DNA of 64,000 bases from Calvatia gigantea (lineage: Eukaryota; Basidiomycota; Agaricomycetes; Agaricales; Lycoperdaceae), in NCBI GenBank assembly GCA_025093985.1, contig JACAAK010000004.1:3906001-3970000 (forward strand). The letters are read 5' to 3'. A program made the position numbers and the translations under genes. The notes below the pieces were generated by a model. That model searched no databases. It saw only the letters and a program-made list of their open reading frames with translations, and was not told the DNA's origin. Positions 43,406-55,303 of the stretch are shown here, piece after piece (position 1 is the first letter of the stretch; every line of letters starts with the position of its first letter).

Positions 43406-46400
43406 TTACATGAGACTAAGAGCATGAGTGAAAACAGAGAACTTCACATGAGGAAGAGCCTTGGTAAGAATGTTGGCAGGCTGTTCATCAGTGGGAATGT
43501 AAGAAGTTGCAATGTGACTAGTGTTGTTGCAATCACAAATGAAGCAGTACTTGGTATCAATGTGCTTGGTGCGCTCATTGATGTTGCCAGTGGTAACGAG
43601 TTGAATAGCAGACTGATTGTTGCTATGAAGAGGAGTGGGGGATGTAATCAGAAGATGGAGAGAATCAAAGAGATTTTGGAGCCAGAGGACTTCCTGACAT
43701 GCAGAGGCAGCTACAATGAATTCAGCTTCAGTAGTCGAGGTTGATACACAGTTTTGCTTCCATGATGCCCGAGTGATAGCACCACCTGCAAGATGAGAGA
43801 CATAACCAGTAATAGACTTGCAATCAGTACAATCACCAGCCCAATCAGAGTCAGCATACAGGATGGGCTTATCAGGACCTTCACCAGCTTGATAGACAAG
43901 CTTGTAGTCACTAGTACCTTGAAGGTAGTGAAAAATATACTTCGCAGCCTTAATATGGACATGACCAGGGGCTGCCACATGACAAGATACAACACCCACT
44001 GCATAGGCAATGTTGGGACAAGTGCAAACCATTGCATACATGAGTGATCCAATCATGCGTTAATACTCAGTAATGTTGACTTCAGGCTCAAAGAGCACAG
44101 GAAGGAAAAGGCCGGACTCCATAGGGGTCTTGACTGGGTGACAGTCAGCCATACCGTGACATTCAAGAATGTCTTCAATGTATTGGGACTGCGAAAGAGT
44201 AACCTGTTTATGATCTTCACTCTGAGTGACCTCCATTTGAAGAATCCATTTTGTCCCACCAAGATCCTTCATGTCGAAACATGACTGAAGGTTGGACTTG
44301 GTGTTGTTGGTGGTGTTGGGATCAGCAGAGATAATGAGGAAATCATCAACATAGACAGCAATGATGATAAGGGTACCATTTTCCAGCTTCATGAAAACAC
44401 TGTGATTGGAAGCACTTCATATGTAACCCATAGACTCTAATTCCACCTGAACCTTCTTGTACCACTCACAACCAGCTTGCTTGAGGCCATAGAGTGCTCA
44501 GTTGAGCAGCCAAATGTAGCCATTGGGGGTGTCAACACTGGGAGGGACCTTCATGAAAATCTCCTCATTGAGATCTCCATTTAAGAAGGCAGACTTCACA
44601 TCCATCTGGTGAATGTGCCAGTCATGCTTTGCAGTGAGGGCGAGGAGTGTTCGGATCATGGAGTGCTTGGTCACAGGAGCATAAGTTTCATTGTAGTCAA
44701 CACCTTCGACTTGTGAAAAGCCTTGGGTGACCAAATGAGCCTTGTAGCATTCAACCTGACCATCAGCACCAACTTTGCACCTGAAGACCCATCTACAGCT
44801 GATGATATGACAGCCATTAGGTTTCGCAACTTTAGTGTACAGTCCCTTCTTCACAAACTCCTCTAATTCCTCTACCATGGCCTGCTTCCAGTATATTGCA
44901 TCAGGGCAAGCCATTGCCTCCTCATACATGACTGGATCATGTTCAAGCAATGCAGTTTGGGCCAATTCATCGCCCACTGAAGCCTGAGCAGACCTGGGAG
45001 ATGCCCCAGAAGTGTCCTCATTTTCAACCTCCTCTACAGCTGTCATACCCTTCGGAGTCCCTGGATTTCACTAGTAGGAGCTTCGTTGATACCTTGAATT
45101 ATCATCCCGTACAGGTGCACACCCGTTTCACAGAGAACAATAGACTTCGGGAGGTGGCACAGGAATTGGATAAGGAGAGGTAGAAGTTGATGAATTGGCT
45201 GGTTTCTCAATGTTTCCAGATGTGGCGGAGGTGCGTACCCCTGTTTTCGATGCTGCTGAATCCGAATCTGAAGTCGGTTTAGCCACGTGTACAGCTGTTC
45301 TCGCGTTGGAGCGATCTAAGCGATCTGGAGTAGGGAGAGAAGGATTTGCAATTTCTGGGGCATTGGCTCGTAATTTCGGGGCGGTTTTGGTATCATTAGA
45401 GACACCTGAAGCTGCCGAATCCGCCGCAATTTGTTTCGTGTTTGTAGCCACGCTAGAATTGAAGTTATTGCCATCTGAAGTTGCCCTTCTTTCCCCTCTT
45501 CTCCTTTCACCTGGAAAATCGCGTTTTCGTCATCTGGAGTACCCGGAACGTCAGGATTTACATCAATAACCACCCTAGAATGTTCCACCTCACTCCCTTC
45601 ATCAAACCAAACATCCCATGATTCAAAAATCCGACCTGAGGGATGATGGAGGAGAATATAGGCCTTCTTGTGTTGAGAGTAGCCAAGATATACACAGTGT
45701 AGGGACTTTGAGCTGAACTTGGCTCTCTTAGACTTCAGAATGAGTGTGTGAGCATCACAACTGAATACTCGAAGGTGAGCGATAGAGGGTTTGTTGCCAG
45801 TATAGGCCTAGTGGGGTGTGACATCATTGTTGAGGGCTCTAGTGGGAACTCAGTTGAGGATGTAGGGTGCATATGTGACGGCATGTGACCAGCATGACTC
45901 CGGGAGTCCTGATTCCTTCAACATAGTCTGAGCCATGTCAAGGATGGTCCTATTCATGCATTCGGCTGCTCCATTCTCCTGGGGAGTGTCTGGGTTGGTA
46001 ACCTCATGGTGAATCCCTCGTGATGCAAAATACTGCTTAAGTGATACTGAGGCGTACTCCCCACCTCTGTCTGTACGAAAATGGTTCAGCCTTTGTCCTG
46101 TCTCGACTTCAGCACATTCAATGAGCCACTTGAGATGCTCCTCAGCTTCATCTTTCGATTTTAGCAATACGACCTTGAGATAGTGTGAGTGTCCATTGAG
46201 GAATGTCATGAAATAATGTTCCCCTCCTCATCCTTATGGTTCGATAGGTCTGATGAGATCTGAGAATACCTGATGCAATACAGAAGGGTTCTGGACAGTT
46301 GACTCCTTCAGAATGGTGGCTCGAGTCTGTTTCCCTTCGAGACAGGCCTTGCACGTCATCAGATCGTGGTCTTTGTCATTGTTGAGATGCATTCCCTTCA

Positions 46401-47925
46401 CCATTTTCTGCTGAAACAGTTTCTTGACAGATTGAGGCATGATATGGCCAAGTCGACAATGCCATGTGGTGATGGAACCAGTGGAGGCAGTCGTCATCGC
46501 GATGAGTGCAGTATGATCAGGGAGATCGGCCTCAGAGGCTTGATCTGTGACTTTGATGGAGTCCAGGAGTGTGTTGACATTGTCAGATATGATGATATAA
46601 GTGTGTTCAGTGGTTCTGGCCAATGTGTTCAGGATGTAGAGACTGTTCTCCTCGCGAGCTGTCACTGTGACCTGACCAGCCTTGATAAACTGACATCCTG
46701 ATTTAGTGAATTCGAGCTTGTATCCACATTGGCTGAGTGTTGAGACTGAGAGAAGGTTTCCACTGAGTTCGGGGACATAGTAAACATCAGGGATGATGTA
46801 CTTGGTGTCACAACTACCTGTCGAGATCAATAGCTGAACACATCCAACCCCAGTTGCAAGGATGAATCGCTCATCTCCGAACCAAATGCGACATGGCTCC
46901 TTGAGCTCCCAATAGGTCACAAACCAATTGTGACAAGAACTCATGCGCAATGAGGCACCAGAGTCAACAATCCACTTTGATGACATCTCCTTTTGTGTAG
47001 CAAGTACCTTGGCCATGAAGAGTTGGATTGACTCCTCTTTTGAGTCTTCATTGACTACAACCATCTTTGCTGACATATCACCATCTTTCTTCTCCCCAGT
47101 CTTCCCTTCCTTCACAGCTTGGTTTGCCTTCAATTTGTGGCATTCGTGCTTGAAGTGACCTTTCTTCTTGCAGTACTTGCACTTCTTATCCTTCTTGTCA
47201 CTATCACCAGACTTGTTGATAAACTTGCCCTTTGACTTCATCTGAGCTACAAAGGCAACTTGCGAAGTGCCAAGCTTGAGACTCTTCTCCTCAGTGAGAA
47301 CTTGAGTGATAACAAAGTCAGTGGTGAGTTTGGACCCATCAGGGCCAGCAGACAAAGAGTTGAGGATTGTGCAAAGCATGGAATAGAAATCAGGAAGTGC
47401 ATTGAGCATAACATAAGTGATGACAGAATTGGACAGTGGCTCGCCCAGTGTTTTGAGGATGAAAGCTTTGTGACATATATCATTGAGCTGAGGTTCCATA
47501 GGAGTTTCATTGGACAGTGTTCCACGAAAAATCTTCTTAATGAGATATGCAACCGTGTTCTGACCCTTCCCTTTGTAATGACAATAAAGCTTGTCCCAGA
47601 CATCAAAGGTGGACACAGCATGTATAACACCATTTAAGGGCTCATCCTTTAAGGTCAGGGTAAGCTGAGCCTTGGCCTCCATGTCACAATATTTCCAGGC
47701 ATCAATTCAAGTTTGACCAGCAGCAACAGCAGTACTGTCAGTACCTGAGACAGGGTCTGGGCATTTTTTAGTGCCATCTATGATTCCCTTGAGTCCTCAC
47801 AGCTGGAGGACAGTGGATATGTGAAATTTCCATGTCTGGAAGTTCATGCTGTCATTTTCAAGTGATAGGATGTTGTAAAGTCAGTTTGATCTTCTGATCT
47901 GAGAAGATCCAGCAGGATTAGACAT
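43406..47925 (-). pseudogene. Copia E5 gag-pol polyprotein remains
   Basis: The ATG is at 47925 (MSNPAGSSQIRRSN). A UBN2-type gag is followed by a zinc knuckle CKYCKKKGHFKHEC, protease KWIVDSGAS, the GAG-pre-integrase motif WHCRLGH, integrase (HFRTDRGGEYAS, PQENGAAECMNRT), a serine-rich linker, RT (FVKKGLYTKVAKPNGC, HQMDVKSAFLNGD, AVYVDDFLIISAD) and RNase H (YADSDWAGD, then STTEAEFIVAA). TGA stops are frequent, with one TAA near 46234. The longest open piece is 46234-47682. The element is not functional. Confidence 0.92.
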
Positions 47926-48021
47926 TTTGGGGGCTTAGGGAATGAGTGTTGGAATGAGTGTGGGAATGAGTGTGAATGAGAACAAGTGGCGATAATGAGT
48001 CTGATCGATATTTATAGGCAG

Positions 48022-48036
48022 GCAGGGCCCATAACC
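48022..48036 (-). other. Copia primer-binding site (initiator Met tRNA half-molecule type)
   Basis: On the minus strand, directly inside the 5-prime LTR, the sequence is GGTTATGGGCCCTGC. GGTTATGGGCCC is the complement of the anticodon stem-loop GGGCCCATAACC of initiator Met tRNA, the half-tRNA primer used by Drosophila copia. The position at the LTR edge is as expected. Confidence 0.7.
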
Positions 48037-48217
48037 TATTGTAATGAGCGGCAGGGATCTAAAGTGAGATAATACACTCAGAATCATAGAACAAGACTGA
48101 GGTGTACAAAAGTACAGTAAAGCTTGAAAATAGAGCAATTACATAATGGCTGATGTAATGAGTGGAACTGAAGAATAGTCCGAAGTAAGTCCTTACAAAG
48201 AGGGTATATATACAACA
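48037..48217 (-). repeat. Copia E5 5-prime LTR
   Basis: This 181-bp LTR ends at the target duplication CTTTA. The inner terminal bases are TATTG instead of TGTTG, a point change. Confidence 0.85.
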
Positions 48218-48222
48218 CTTTA

Positions 48223-49100
48223 AACTCAAATTGGATGATGTAGTGCTGTTCTGACCATCAAAAACAGCAGATACTTTGTAGTGTCTGACATGTGGATCTT
48301 TCTTTCTTGGGTGTTAGGGCTGGGTCTATACAAAAGCTGAGATTCTATTCCTATGATCAGATATGAACTGACTTCACATATTTTCCACTGACACTGTCTA
48401 CAGCCATGGAGCCTACTGTTTAACCCTATGTTCTAACTTCTTCTCATTAACTGATGCCATCAACTGACTGTAATATATTGATGTGTACTTGAAACAGGGT
48501 TCATCCTCCACTTCTGGAAGTCTGTGCCTCAGTGCAACAATGTTGTTTGTTGATTCATGATGGGTCTGGTATTTCAGAAGTTAGTGAAATTGTGATGTGG
48601 TTTCAGGGTGTGGGCTGGAATTGCAGTGCTTCTCCCCAAAGACACCAGTCATGTGGGAGTATTCTGAGATTCATACCATTTCCACACTATCAAGGAACCC
48701 AGTGATATCCTTTATCTAAGAGCATATGATGTGATATCTGGATGATGGGTATCTGCTGAGTGATGTGGGTCTTGTTGGCAATTTGGGTGGATGTGATAAC
48801 AAGGGAGAGTGTGTTGTAAATGCTGCAATGACATTTCTGCTAACCAGAGCATAAGTGGATGTCAGCAATAGAACAAGGTCAACAAAGATCCTATTTTCCA
48901 AAGTACAATTGAGGTAGTAGCTGTCCAGGTGTTGAGTCTTAGTCTGAAGGGTTGTCCTAAGGACAGGCCTTTCCATTGTTTCATCACCTGTTGAATTTCA
49001 AACATCTAACCCACTAACATATGCATTCACCTGGAAGCTCATCAGTGGAATGATGATATTGAAGGTGATTAGCTGATGTTCACCACAGCCTCCCAAATCT
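48223..49100. repeat. Duplication unit 3, non-coding left part
   Basis: Positions 48500-48640 align with 16490-16620 and 63070-63190. Positions 48716-48976 (minus) encode FTTHSPLLSHPPKLPTRP-like text that resembles 63249-63452 (FTTYPSLSLDLPKSPL). The shared sequence lies just downstream of the coatomer C-terminus in units 3 and 4. The function is unknown. CpG is nearly absent. Confidence 0.5.
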
Positions 49101-49389
49101 TGGCAGTGAGTGCGGGAAAAATGTGATAAGAAGATTGAGGGGATTGTGATTATTTTAGTGGCCATCCATCTTCTATCAGATCTGGGATCAACAGATGATA
49201 GTATTAGGGAAAGAAAAAAGAAGATTGTATTTTGCAAAGCACAAAGTAAGTTAATCCACCATTATACAAAGTATGCTGTACATGCTCACTCCTCTGGTAC
49301 TGTTCATTTACTCCTCCTCCTCCCCTTCATTTTCTTCCTCTTTGCCCTTCTCTTTGTCCTCAGCAGGGCCACCAACATCAACCAACACA

Positions 49390-49854
49390 CTGTCTTTCAC
49401 ACTTGCCTTCTTGTACAAAGCTTCTTCTCATCTCCCTCAAGCAACTCTGGGTTAGCAGATGAGTCAGTGATCCCTGCAGCAAGTTTGGAACAGTCTTTGG
49501 GTTTGAGGTCAGATGTCCAGGCTTCAACTCCATGTAGGACTTGGAAGAGTGACACACTATACTCATTCAAGGGTATAGCTGGGCATATGTTCAATACAAT
49601 ATGTACTGCTTTTCCAGATCTTGGCTATGTCATAAGTGAAGATTGGGAGATTAGGATGGAAGAGAGCAAGCAAGACTTTGATGTAATCTTCCATTGTCTG
49701 GACACAACTTTTGGAGAGGTACTTGCAGACTTTGACAGTCTTGTCATTGCTGGTAGTGACGAGAATGGTTTATCCATGCCAGGGTAAAAGTCAATGTAGT
49801 TGACACCCTGGTTGTAAGCCTCCATGGTAAAGTTTGTTGTTGGAGAACTGATGA
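49390..49854 (-). pseudogene. Coatomer beta-prime fragment, unit 3 (WD40 part joined to C-terminus)
   Basis: The minus strand reads NFTMEAYNQGVNYIDFYPG, then TVKVCKYLSKSCVQTMED and FHPNLPIF (WD40 repeats 5-6 of COPI beta-prime). It then jumps to the C-terminal tail VEAWTSDLKPKDCSKLAAGI with ITDSSANPELLEGDEK. More than 500 residues between them are missing, so this is an internally deleted pseudogene. Confidence 0.8.
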
Positions 49855-50769
49855 TGTTATAGTGAGATCAGCTTTGTCCTTCACTGACCTGGTATCTATC
49901 CGCAGATGATACCAAAGGGGACTCCTTCTCGAAGGCTTGTCGGCTAAATATAGTTACCTACAATGTAACTATAAATAACCTTATGTCTTATGATCAGAGG
50001 TCTTGAACCCTCAATTAATAACTCCTATGATGTCTTATGATGTAAAGCTTAGTTGCTGAGAAGAGGTTTTTAAGTTTAGATCACAAGAGAGGATGATAAG
50101 AGTTATAGATTGAGTCTCCACCTAACCAAGTAGAAACAATGGGGTCTACTGGTCAAGTTGAGGGGTTTATATACTACAACAGTGTACTACTGTATTGTAC
50201 TGTATTGATATGTTACTTGTCTATATATGGTATATAAAAGTGGTACGACTTCAAAGTGGTATGACTTTGAAGTATTATCTAAGTTCCTATATTAGTGGAA
50301 CAATGGAGTTCTAATTATAACCTATTAAGTCTAGGTCTCATCTAGGTATGTTCTAGATACTTCTAGGTAGATACTAAGTATAGAGTATGTCTAGATCATT
50401 CTAGTCTTAGTCTAGATTGTTACTAGACTTTCGTCATAGTTCTAGATCATATTAAGTATTAGAATAATACTTAATCCTTTACTATTATCTTATAGTATAG
50501 ATTACTCTAAGATATATAGTCATCTTTCAAGTAACTACACTAGTTATAGTATAGTCTCTTTATGACTGATTCTATGACTTGATCTTGTTGTATTGTTAAC
50601 GCTAAGACTTCTGATGTATGTCTTTATATTATACAAGTCTTAAGAGATGTTGTATAAATTGTTTTATAATCAATGTATGATATTGATTATCATGTTATTG
50701 ATTATGATGTCATTTATTACATCATCATTCTTGACGTTAATAATATCATAAATATTGATATTCATAACA
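49855..50769. mobile_element. Solo LTR, about 915 bp, in the coatomer pseudogene
   Basis: The ends are TGTTATAGTG and ATTCATAACA (TG...CA, with TGTTAT/ATAACA as inverted ends). The flanks are GATGA on the left and GATGG on the right, a near-perfect 5-bp duplication. The interior is very AT-rich (many TATTATC and CTAGAT words) and has no reading frame. On both sides the coatomer reading resumes. Confidence 0.65.
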
Positions 50770-51330
50770 GATGGACCATATTTTGATGGTGCAATCGAGG
50801 TATGCTGTGACAAAGGTGTTAAAGTCTTTTGGGTTGAAAGCAGTGTTCATGATGTAGTGTGGCCTTCACATGTCTGCCAAGCCATTAATTGGCACTCAAT
50901 TAACTGCAAAGGATGAAGAGATTGCATATCTGGATATTGCACTATTGCTTGCCCAAGGCCTAGGTCTTGATAGTTACACCATTATTACCAATCAATATGA
51001 TATAGGATGCACATAAGGCACTGGATATAATCTGGGTGAGCCTTGAATGCAATGACCTTTTCATGAGTATTGTGGTTGAAGACACAGAGCTGGTAGTTGT
51101 TTGATCCTGCAATGAATTAGTTTTTGCATGCAATAAACTTAACACAGTGCACAGTACTTCCACAATCTTGAACATTTTGATGATTGAGTCTGTGTTAATG
51201 TTCACAGAGCCATTGTAAAGGCCTGCAAGGAGCCAGAACTCTGCATGTTGGTACTCAGGTGTTGAGATCTTTCTGTTGGGACTATGATTTGTTTTTAAGG
51301 GTGGATAGTGCAATTTCATGTGTAGTGTTG
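50770..51330 (-). pseudogene. Coatomer beta-prime fragment, unit 3 (N-terminal WD40 part)
   Basis: The minus strand reads FWLLAGLYNGSVNI, then KFIACKN-stop-FIAGSNNYQ, CVFNHNTHEKVIAFKAHPDY, then QTCEGHT and [20 protein letters not shown] with TIKIWSIC. These follow the first WD40 repeats of COPI beta-prime (PWLLAGLYNG, HEKVTAFEAHPDYIR, NPKDSNTFASACLD). Stops and frameshifts are frequent. It continues on the other side of the 915-bp solo LTR. Confidence 0.8.
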
Positions 51331-51890
51331 TAATCTTCTTGGAAGAGTGTGAGGTCAAATTTGTAGCCTGGTCAGCTGCTACCATGATCACTAGTCCTTC
51401 TATGCCTATAGCCCAAGTCACACTTAGAACATGTCTGAGGGGAGGTAGGGGAAGGGGAATGGCATACCTCAGCCCTCAAAGAATTTTGCTGCTCTGTTTT
51501 GTTGGTCTGTAGGGGGGGACACCTGTTGCAGTATTGAAGAGTCACTGAGTGTTGGGACTGAGGAGTAGTCCAAGGGTTGCAAATGCAGCTGGTCGACTGC
51601 CTGTTGAACAAAGAGACAGAGAAGAGACCCAGAAGTGTAAGATAGCTGATATACCATACTATACCTTGATCATGAGTAGAGTACAAGTTGTGCCAGTGCT
51701 ATGATGTGCTACATCATACATCACCTACATCACACTCTGTGGCCTACTCCTCTCCCTCTATCTATAATCTCAAGGCCACTTCCACCCCTGGAAATGGCAT
51801 TATGTGCCATATTCTAAATGACACATCTTCTGACAAATCCATTACTAGTCACAACCATGAATCCATGGAAAACAAGTCAACCAGACAGTT
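51331..51890. other. No supported gene; duplicated flank
   Basis: The part from 51740 to 51850 resembles 13060-13140 of the unit 1 flank. Short open frames here have no recognisable domain. Confidence 0.4.
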
Positions 51891-52450
51891 ACTGGCTCCA
51901 GTACCTGATGTCACTTGTGCTGCTTCCTACTGTTCTGGAATATTCTATTAATGACAGAATCAACATCTCTAACATGTTTTGCTTGCATAAACATGACAAT
52001 TGGCCAACAACTGGTAGTAGAAGATGGCAGAGAGAGATGGGGGTTGATGGTATAGGATTCCATGTTGATGAAGCAGGAAGGGTGGCTAGGATATGTGTAG
52101 ATGGACTGGTCACCAATCCATTCGCCAGTTTGGATGCTGAGGGGTAGATGTTAGTTCAATGTTCGATGTTTATGGATATAGGTAATTGAAGAGTACATGC
52201 CACAAACCTCATCAACACCTTCAAAAGCCTTTTTGACACCTTCATTTACAACCTCTGTGTCTTTGTGGAATTTATCTTGGTGCATGTCCAATCAACTTGG
52301 AGGACATAGAATGAGTTGTCAGAGGTGATTGCTATGAGTGTACCCATTGTTGGCCAGTATACCTATGTTCAAGTATCAGCCAAAGGTGGGCAAACTCAAT
52401 GTAAAGCGACTCACATTCTTAGCATCAATGCTAACCCATCAGACAATCTC
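51891..52450 (-). pseudogene. Coatomer beta-prime fragment, unit 3 (middle part)
   Basis: On the minus strand: INAKN, an intron-like GTGAGT...CATAG stretch, VYWPTMGTLIAITSDNSFYV, FHKDTEVVNEGVKKAFEGVD, IQTGEWIGDQSIYTYPSH, SCFINMESYTINP and SLIEY. This is the same segment as in unit 2, but still in its original orientation. It abuts the Atg22 fragment on the plus strand. It lies upstream of the N-terminal fragment (50770-51330), so the coatomer pieces in this unit are out of order. Confidence 0.75.
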
Positions 52451-52549
52451 CCCACTGACCTTACCCCAAAAACCTCACATGCCCAAATCTCCTCATACCC
52501 AAAAGAGAACTACATCGACCACTACAATACCTACCACAAGTACATTCAG

Positions 52550-53110
52550 ATGTTTGCATATTTTAAAGGTACTGGAAGACCACAAGTGAATGATAGGATC
52601 TATCTCCTTTCCAACCCCAATTACCATGCCATAACTTACTTACTTCCACAGTTTGTCATCACCAACATCTTCACAATTATGATCCCCTTATAAGATATGC
52701 TCAGGATCTGGACAAACAAAATCAGGCCAGCTTCAACCTCTCCACACACAAAACCTCACATCCCAATGCAAGAAATTACCAGCCTCCACAATGCCTGGAA
52801 TTTCTGGACCTACAATGTCATATCCCTTCTCTTCCAAGCTTCCTACCATGCCTTCTCCCAAACCACAATGGTGGAACTCATGCCTCTTGGTCATGACAAC
52901 ACATTCTTCAATTTGTTCAGTCTGTTAAATTGAGCATTGAGTAGGATTGAGACCAACCCCACTTAGGCTATCACTGGTAATAGTGGGAGTAATTGGATGG
53001 GGTTCCCATTCTTGTTTGTGGTGTGTGCTTGTACGAGCTTGGTTCCTTCATGTACAGTTAGTGTGGCCAAGGAAGGAGGGGTACGATCAAGTGGGCTGAA
53101 GAGGTTGGGA
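52550..53110 (+). pseudogene. Atg22-type gene fragment, unit 3
   Basis: The fragment starts at the end of exon 8 (TTTGCATATTTTAAAGG), passes through the former intron, exon 9 (FVITNIFTIMIP, RIWTNKI), another former intron and exon 10 (NAWNFWTYNVI, SQTTMVELMPLGHDN, GFPFLF). Compared with the complete gene most CpG have become TpG or CpA, and several stops are present. It is the longest of the three Atg22 fragments. Confidence 0.85.
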
Positions 53111-53472
53111 ATGGAATACAAGGTCAGTTAAATGAGTGGTGCTGATTTGTGTATGTGTTGTTGTGGACAGTCAAATATCAACTTTTTCAGGCCCCTTGTT
53201 TTGTACTTGTAGGCACCAATATTGTACTAAAAATGGTTGACTTACTGCCTTTACTAGTTTCAAGTGTTTCGGACATCTTACCAATTTTGGATCTCAAGTG
53301 TCACATGTTCTGGGAGGGATGCATGACTTGGATGGGCTTTTGTGGGCACTATACTCACCCTTTGGGTATCAGGCACAGGGTACGAGGGGATATGAATATG
53401 ATACTGTAGAAGTGTTCACACATACATCTGCTATGATATTCATGGCCAGTGTAAATTCTGCAACCTGGCCAA
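53111..53472. repeat. Duplication-unit linker, copy 3
   Basis: Homologous to 14131-14492 and 17541-18051. Shared blocks include GTATCAGGCACAGGGTACGA and CAACCTGGCCAATTAATC. CpG-depleted relative to copy 1. Confidence 0.7.
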
Positions 53473-53846
53473 TTAATCTATCTTTAATGCCTTCAAGATA
53501 TTCTCCAGATCAAATGTCTGGAGCTGATCAACTTTTACCCCTGCTACAAGAGATACCAACAAAACTATCAGGATAAAAATAATAGCAAGTAGGGTGATTA
53601 AGAATGGCCTGCTTCCAGTCAAAGCCAACTATTGTGCCTCTGCCATTGCATTGGTATCAAGTATATTAAATGACAATGGTGTGATGCAGTCCTCATCTGG
53701 CCAGTATTCACTGAGATCACTTTGGCAGATGACAACAGTAAATAGTTCATATTTTGATTGATTTGGTCAAGTGGCAGAGGTTTGAGTTTATAAGGGTGCA
53801 AATAGTCACATGGTGTTCTGTTGCTCACAAGGAAGAAGATATGTGT

Positions 53847-54289
53847 TGTTGAGACAAGTACACCACAGTAGCTACACTAGTGGTGAAGGGTAGCTGTACT
53901 CACTGGGATAGTATTGAGAACTTGTAAAGTGAAACATATAGTGCTAAAGAGTAAAGTGTTCAAGTAGAACAAAGACTGGATTGTCTAAAGAATATATGCA
54001 TACTACATAGGCATTATATACTAAAATCCCTGGTCTGTGCACTCTAAACCCTAATACAGGTGGGGTCTTATCTACCAGTAGCATATACAGAGCATAATGT
54101 GTACAACAGCATGTATCTATTGGAACATTCTAACCAGCAACACAAGGTGTGGTAAAGTGCTGTTATACTGTGTCCATACAGTCTATATTGTACACAGTCC
54201 ATTATTAACTCACTTTGAGAGTAAAGTACTCAAGAACTATTTCAGCTATAAATAGACTGAACCAATGTAGTGGTATGGATTGAGATTCA
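53847..54289. mobile_element. 443-bp non-autonomous insertion with 8-bp target duplication
   Basis: ATATGTGT stands on both sides (53839-53846 and 54290-54297), and the intact copy has a single such site at the homologous place (GTACGTGTTATGG). The insert starts TGTTGAGACAAG and ends TTGAGATTCA. There is no reading frame. An 8-bp duplication is typical of hAT transposons, but clear terminal inverted repeats were not found. Confidence 0.6.
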
Positions 54290-54973
54290 ATATGTGTAAT
54301 GGTGTTGGTCAAAAATGGGTCATGGGAAGCAAGAGAGGACATCAAGATGAGGAGACTTTCAGAGAAGATAACATTGGCAGCCTCAACTGGAAAGTTTTTG
54401 ACAACAGGAGGTCCAGAGTGTATTGCAGTCTGGAGATGGCCATTTGACAGTGTCACAGTAGCAGGGGCCAAATACATCTGAGGATCACAAACCAATACAG
54501 AGACAAGACTTTTGTCTATTGCATTTCCAAGAGTGGAATTTGAATGGATTGGAATAGGATTTGTTGGAATGTCTCTGAGATCAATTACATAATTGCCATT
54601 GGATTGAAGGGTGGAATTAGCTCCCAAAAAAAGAAAGCCACTGAGAGGATTATCAAAGTCATGATAGTCATCTGTCAGGCTGACCTCCATCATTGGAAGA
54701 ATCATTGGGCACCATATCAGCAGTAAATAGGATCTCAGCAAGTAAGAAGCATGCCAAATCCCTCACAGCCTAGATAAGTAGTTGGAGAACCTAGCTGAGG
54801 AACTGGCCCCAGGGAACTTATCACCCAGATATTATTGTCTATGGTCTAGGAAGTCACGGACTCATTGACCATTGACTGTTTCCAGGAACAACTGAAACTG
54901 TAGGTGATGATGTCACTCTCATACTTGACTGTCCCATTGGCTGATATTAGGGTTTGTGATAGCCAAGGTATAA

Positions 54974-55278
54974 TGTTACGACCTTAGTCTGAGTAAACCT
55001 CAGGTTGTAACTTAGGCTAAGACTTGAGGGTGAGTAAGGGAATGAGAACAAGAGGTGGTTAAGCATACCAAATACAATGAGTGTATGTATGCTTAAATAC
55101 AAGGAATCATCCAGTTGAATGGATGGGGTAACTACGATGAAATGTCTGGTAAGGTAAGCATAGTTAGTATGAGTCATAACTGGAGATTGCTTGACAGGAA
55201 TAGGTAAAACGGATGTACTAGTAATGTAGGAATGCAGACAAGGGCGGAGCATGATGTAATCAGTAAAAAACCATAACA
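54974..55278 (-). repeat. E4 3-prime LTR
   Basis: This 305-bp LTR is paired with 61572-61876, with roughly 17 differences, nearly all transitions. Confidence 0.92.
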
Positions 55279-55303
55279 ATACCCCCTGATTTGGCTTCAT
55301 GCC

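Larger units (their letters stand above)
19963..48217 (-). mobile_element. Ty1/Copia LTR retrotransposon E5, interrupted by nested gypsy elements
   Basis: The boundaries are TGTTGTAACG at 19963 and ...TACAACA at 48217, with 5-bp target duplications CTTTA at 19958-19962 and 48218-48222. The body is on the minus strand, so the 5-prime LTR is the right-hand one. The order gag, zinc knuckle, protease, integrase, reverse transcriptase, RNase H is that of Pseudoviridae. Element E1 (20161-43282) is inserted in its 3-prime LTR. The remaining copia sequence is about 5.1 kb. Many in-frame stops show that it is dead. Confidence 0.9.

Noticed and set aside
47938..47985. Short tandem array (GGAATGAGTGT-like, about three units)
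   Set aside because: Too short to be a CRISPR array or minisatellite of note; it lies in the copia 5-prime leader.
49110..49787. Plus-strand open frame of 225 codons
   Set aside because: The minus strand carries recognisable coatomer beta-prime sequence here, and the plus-strand product has no recognised domain.
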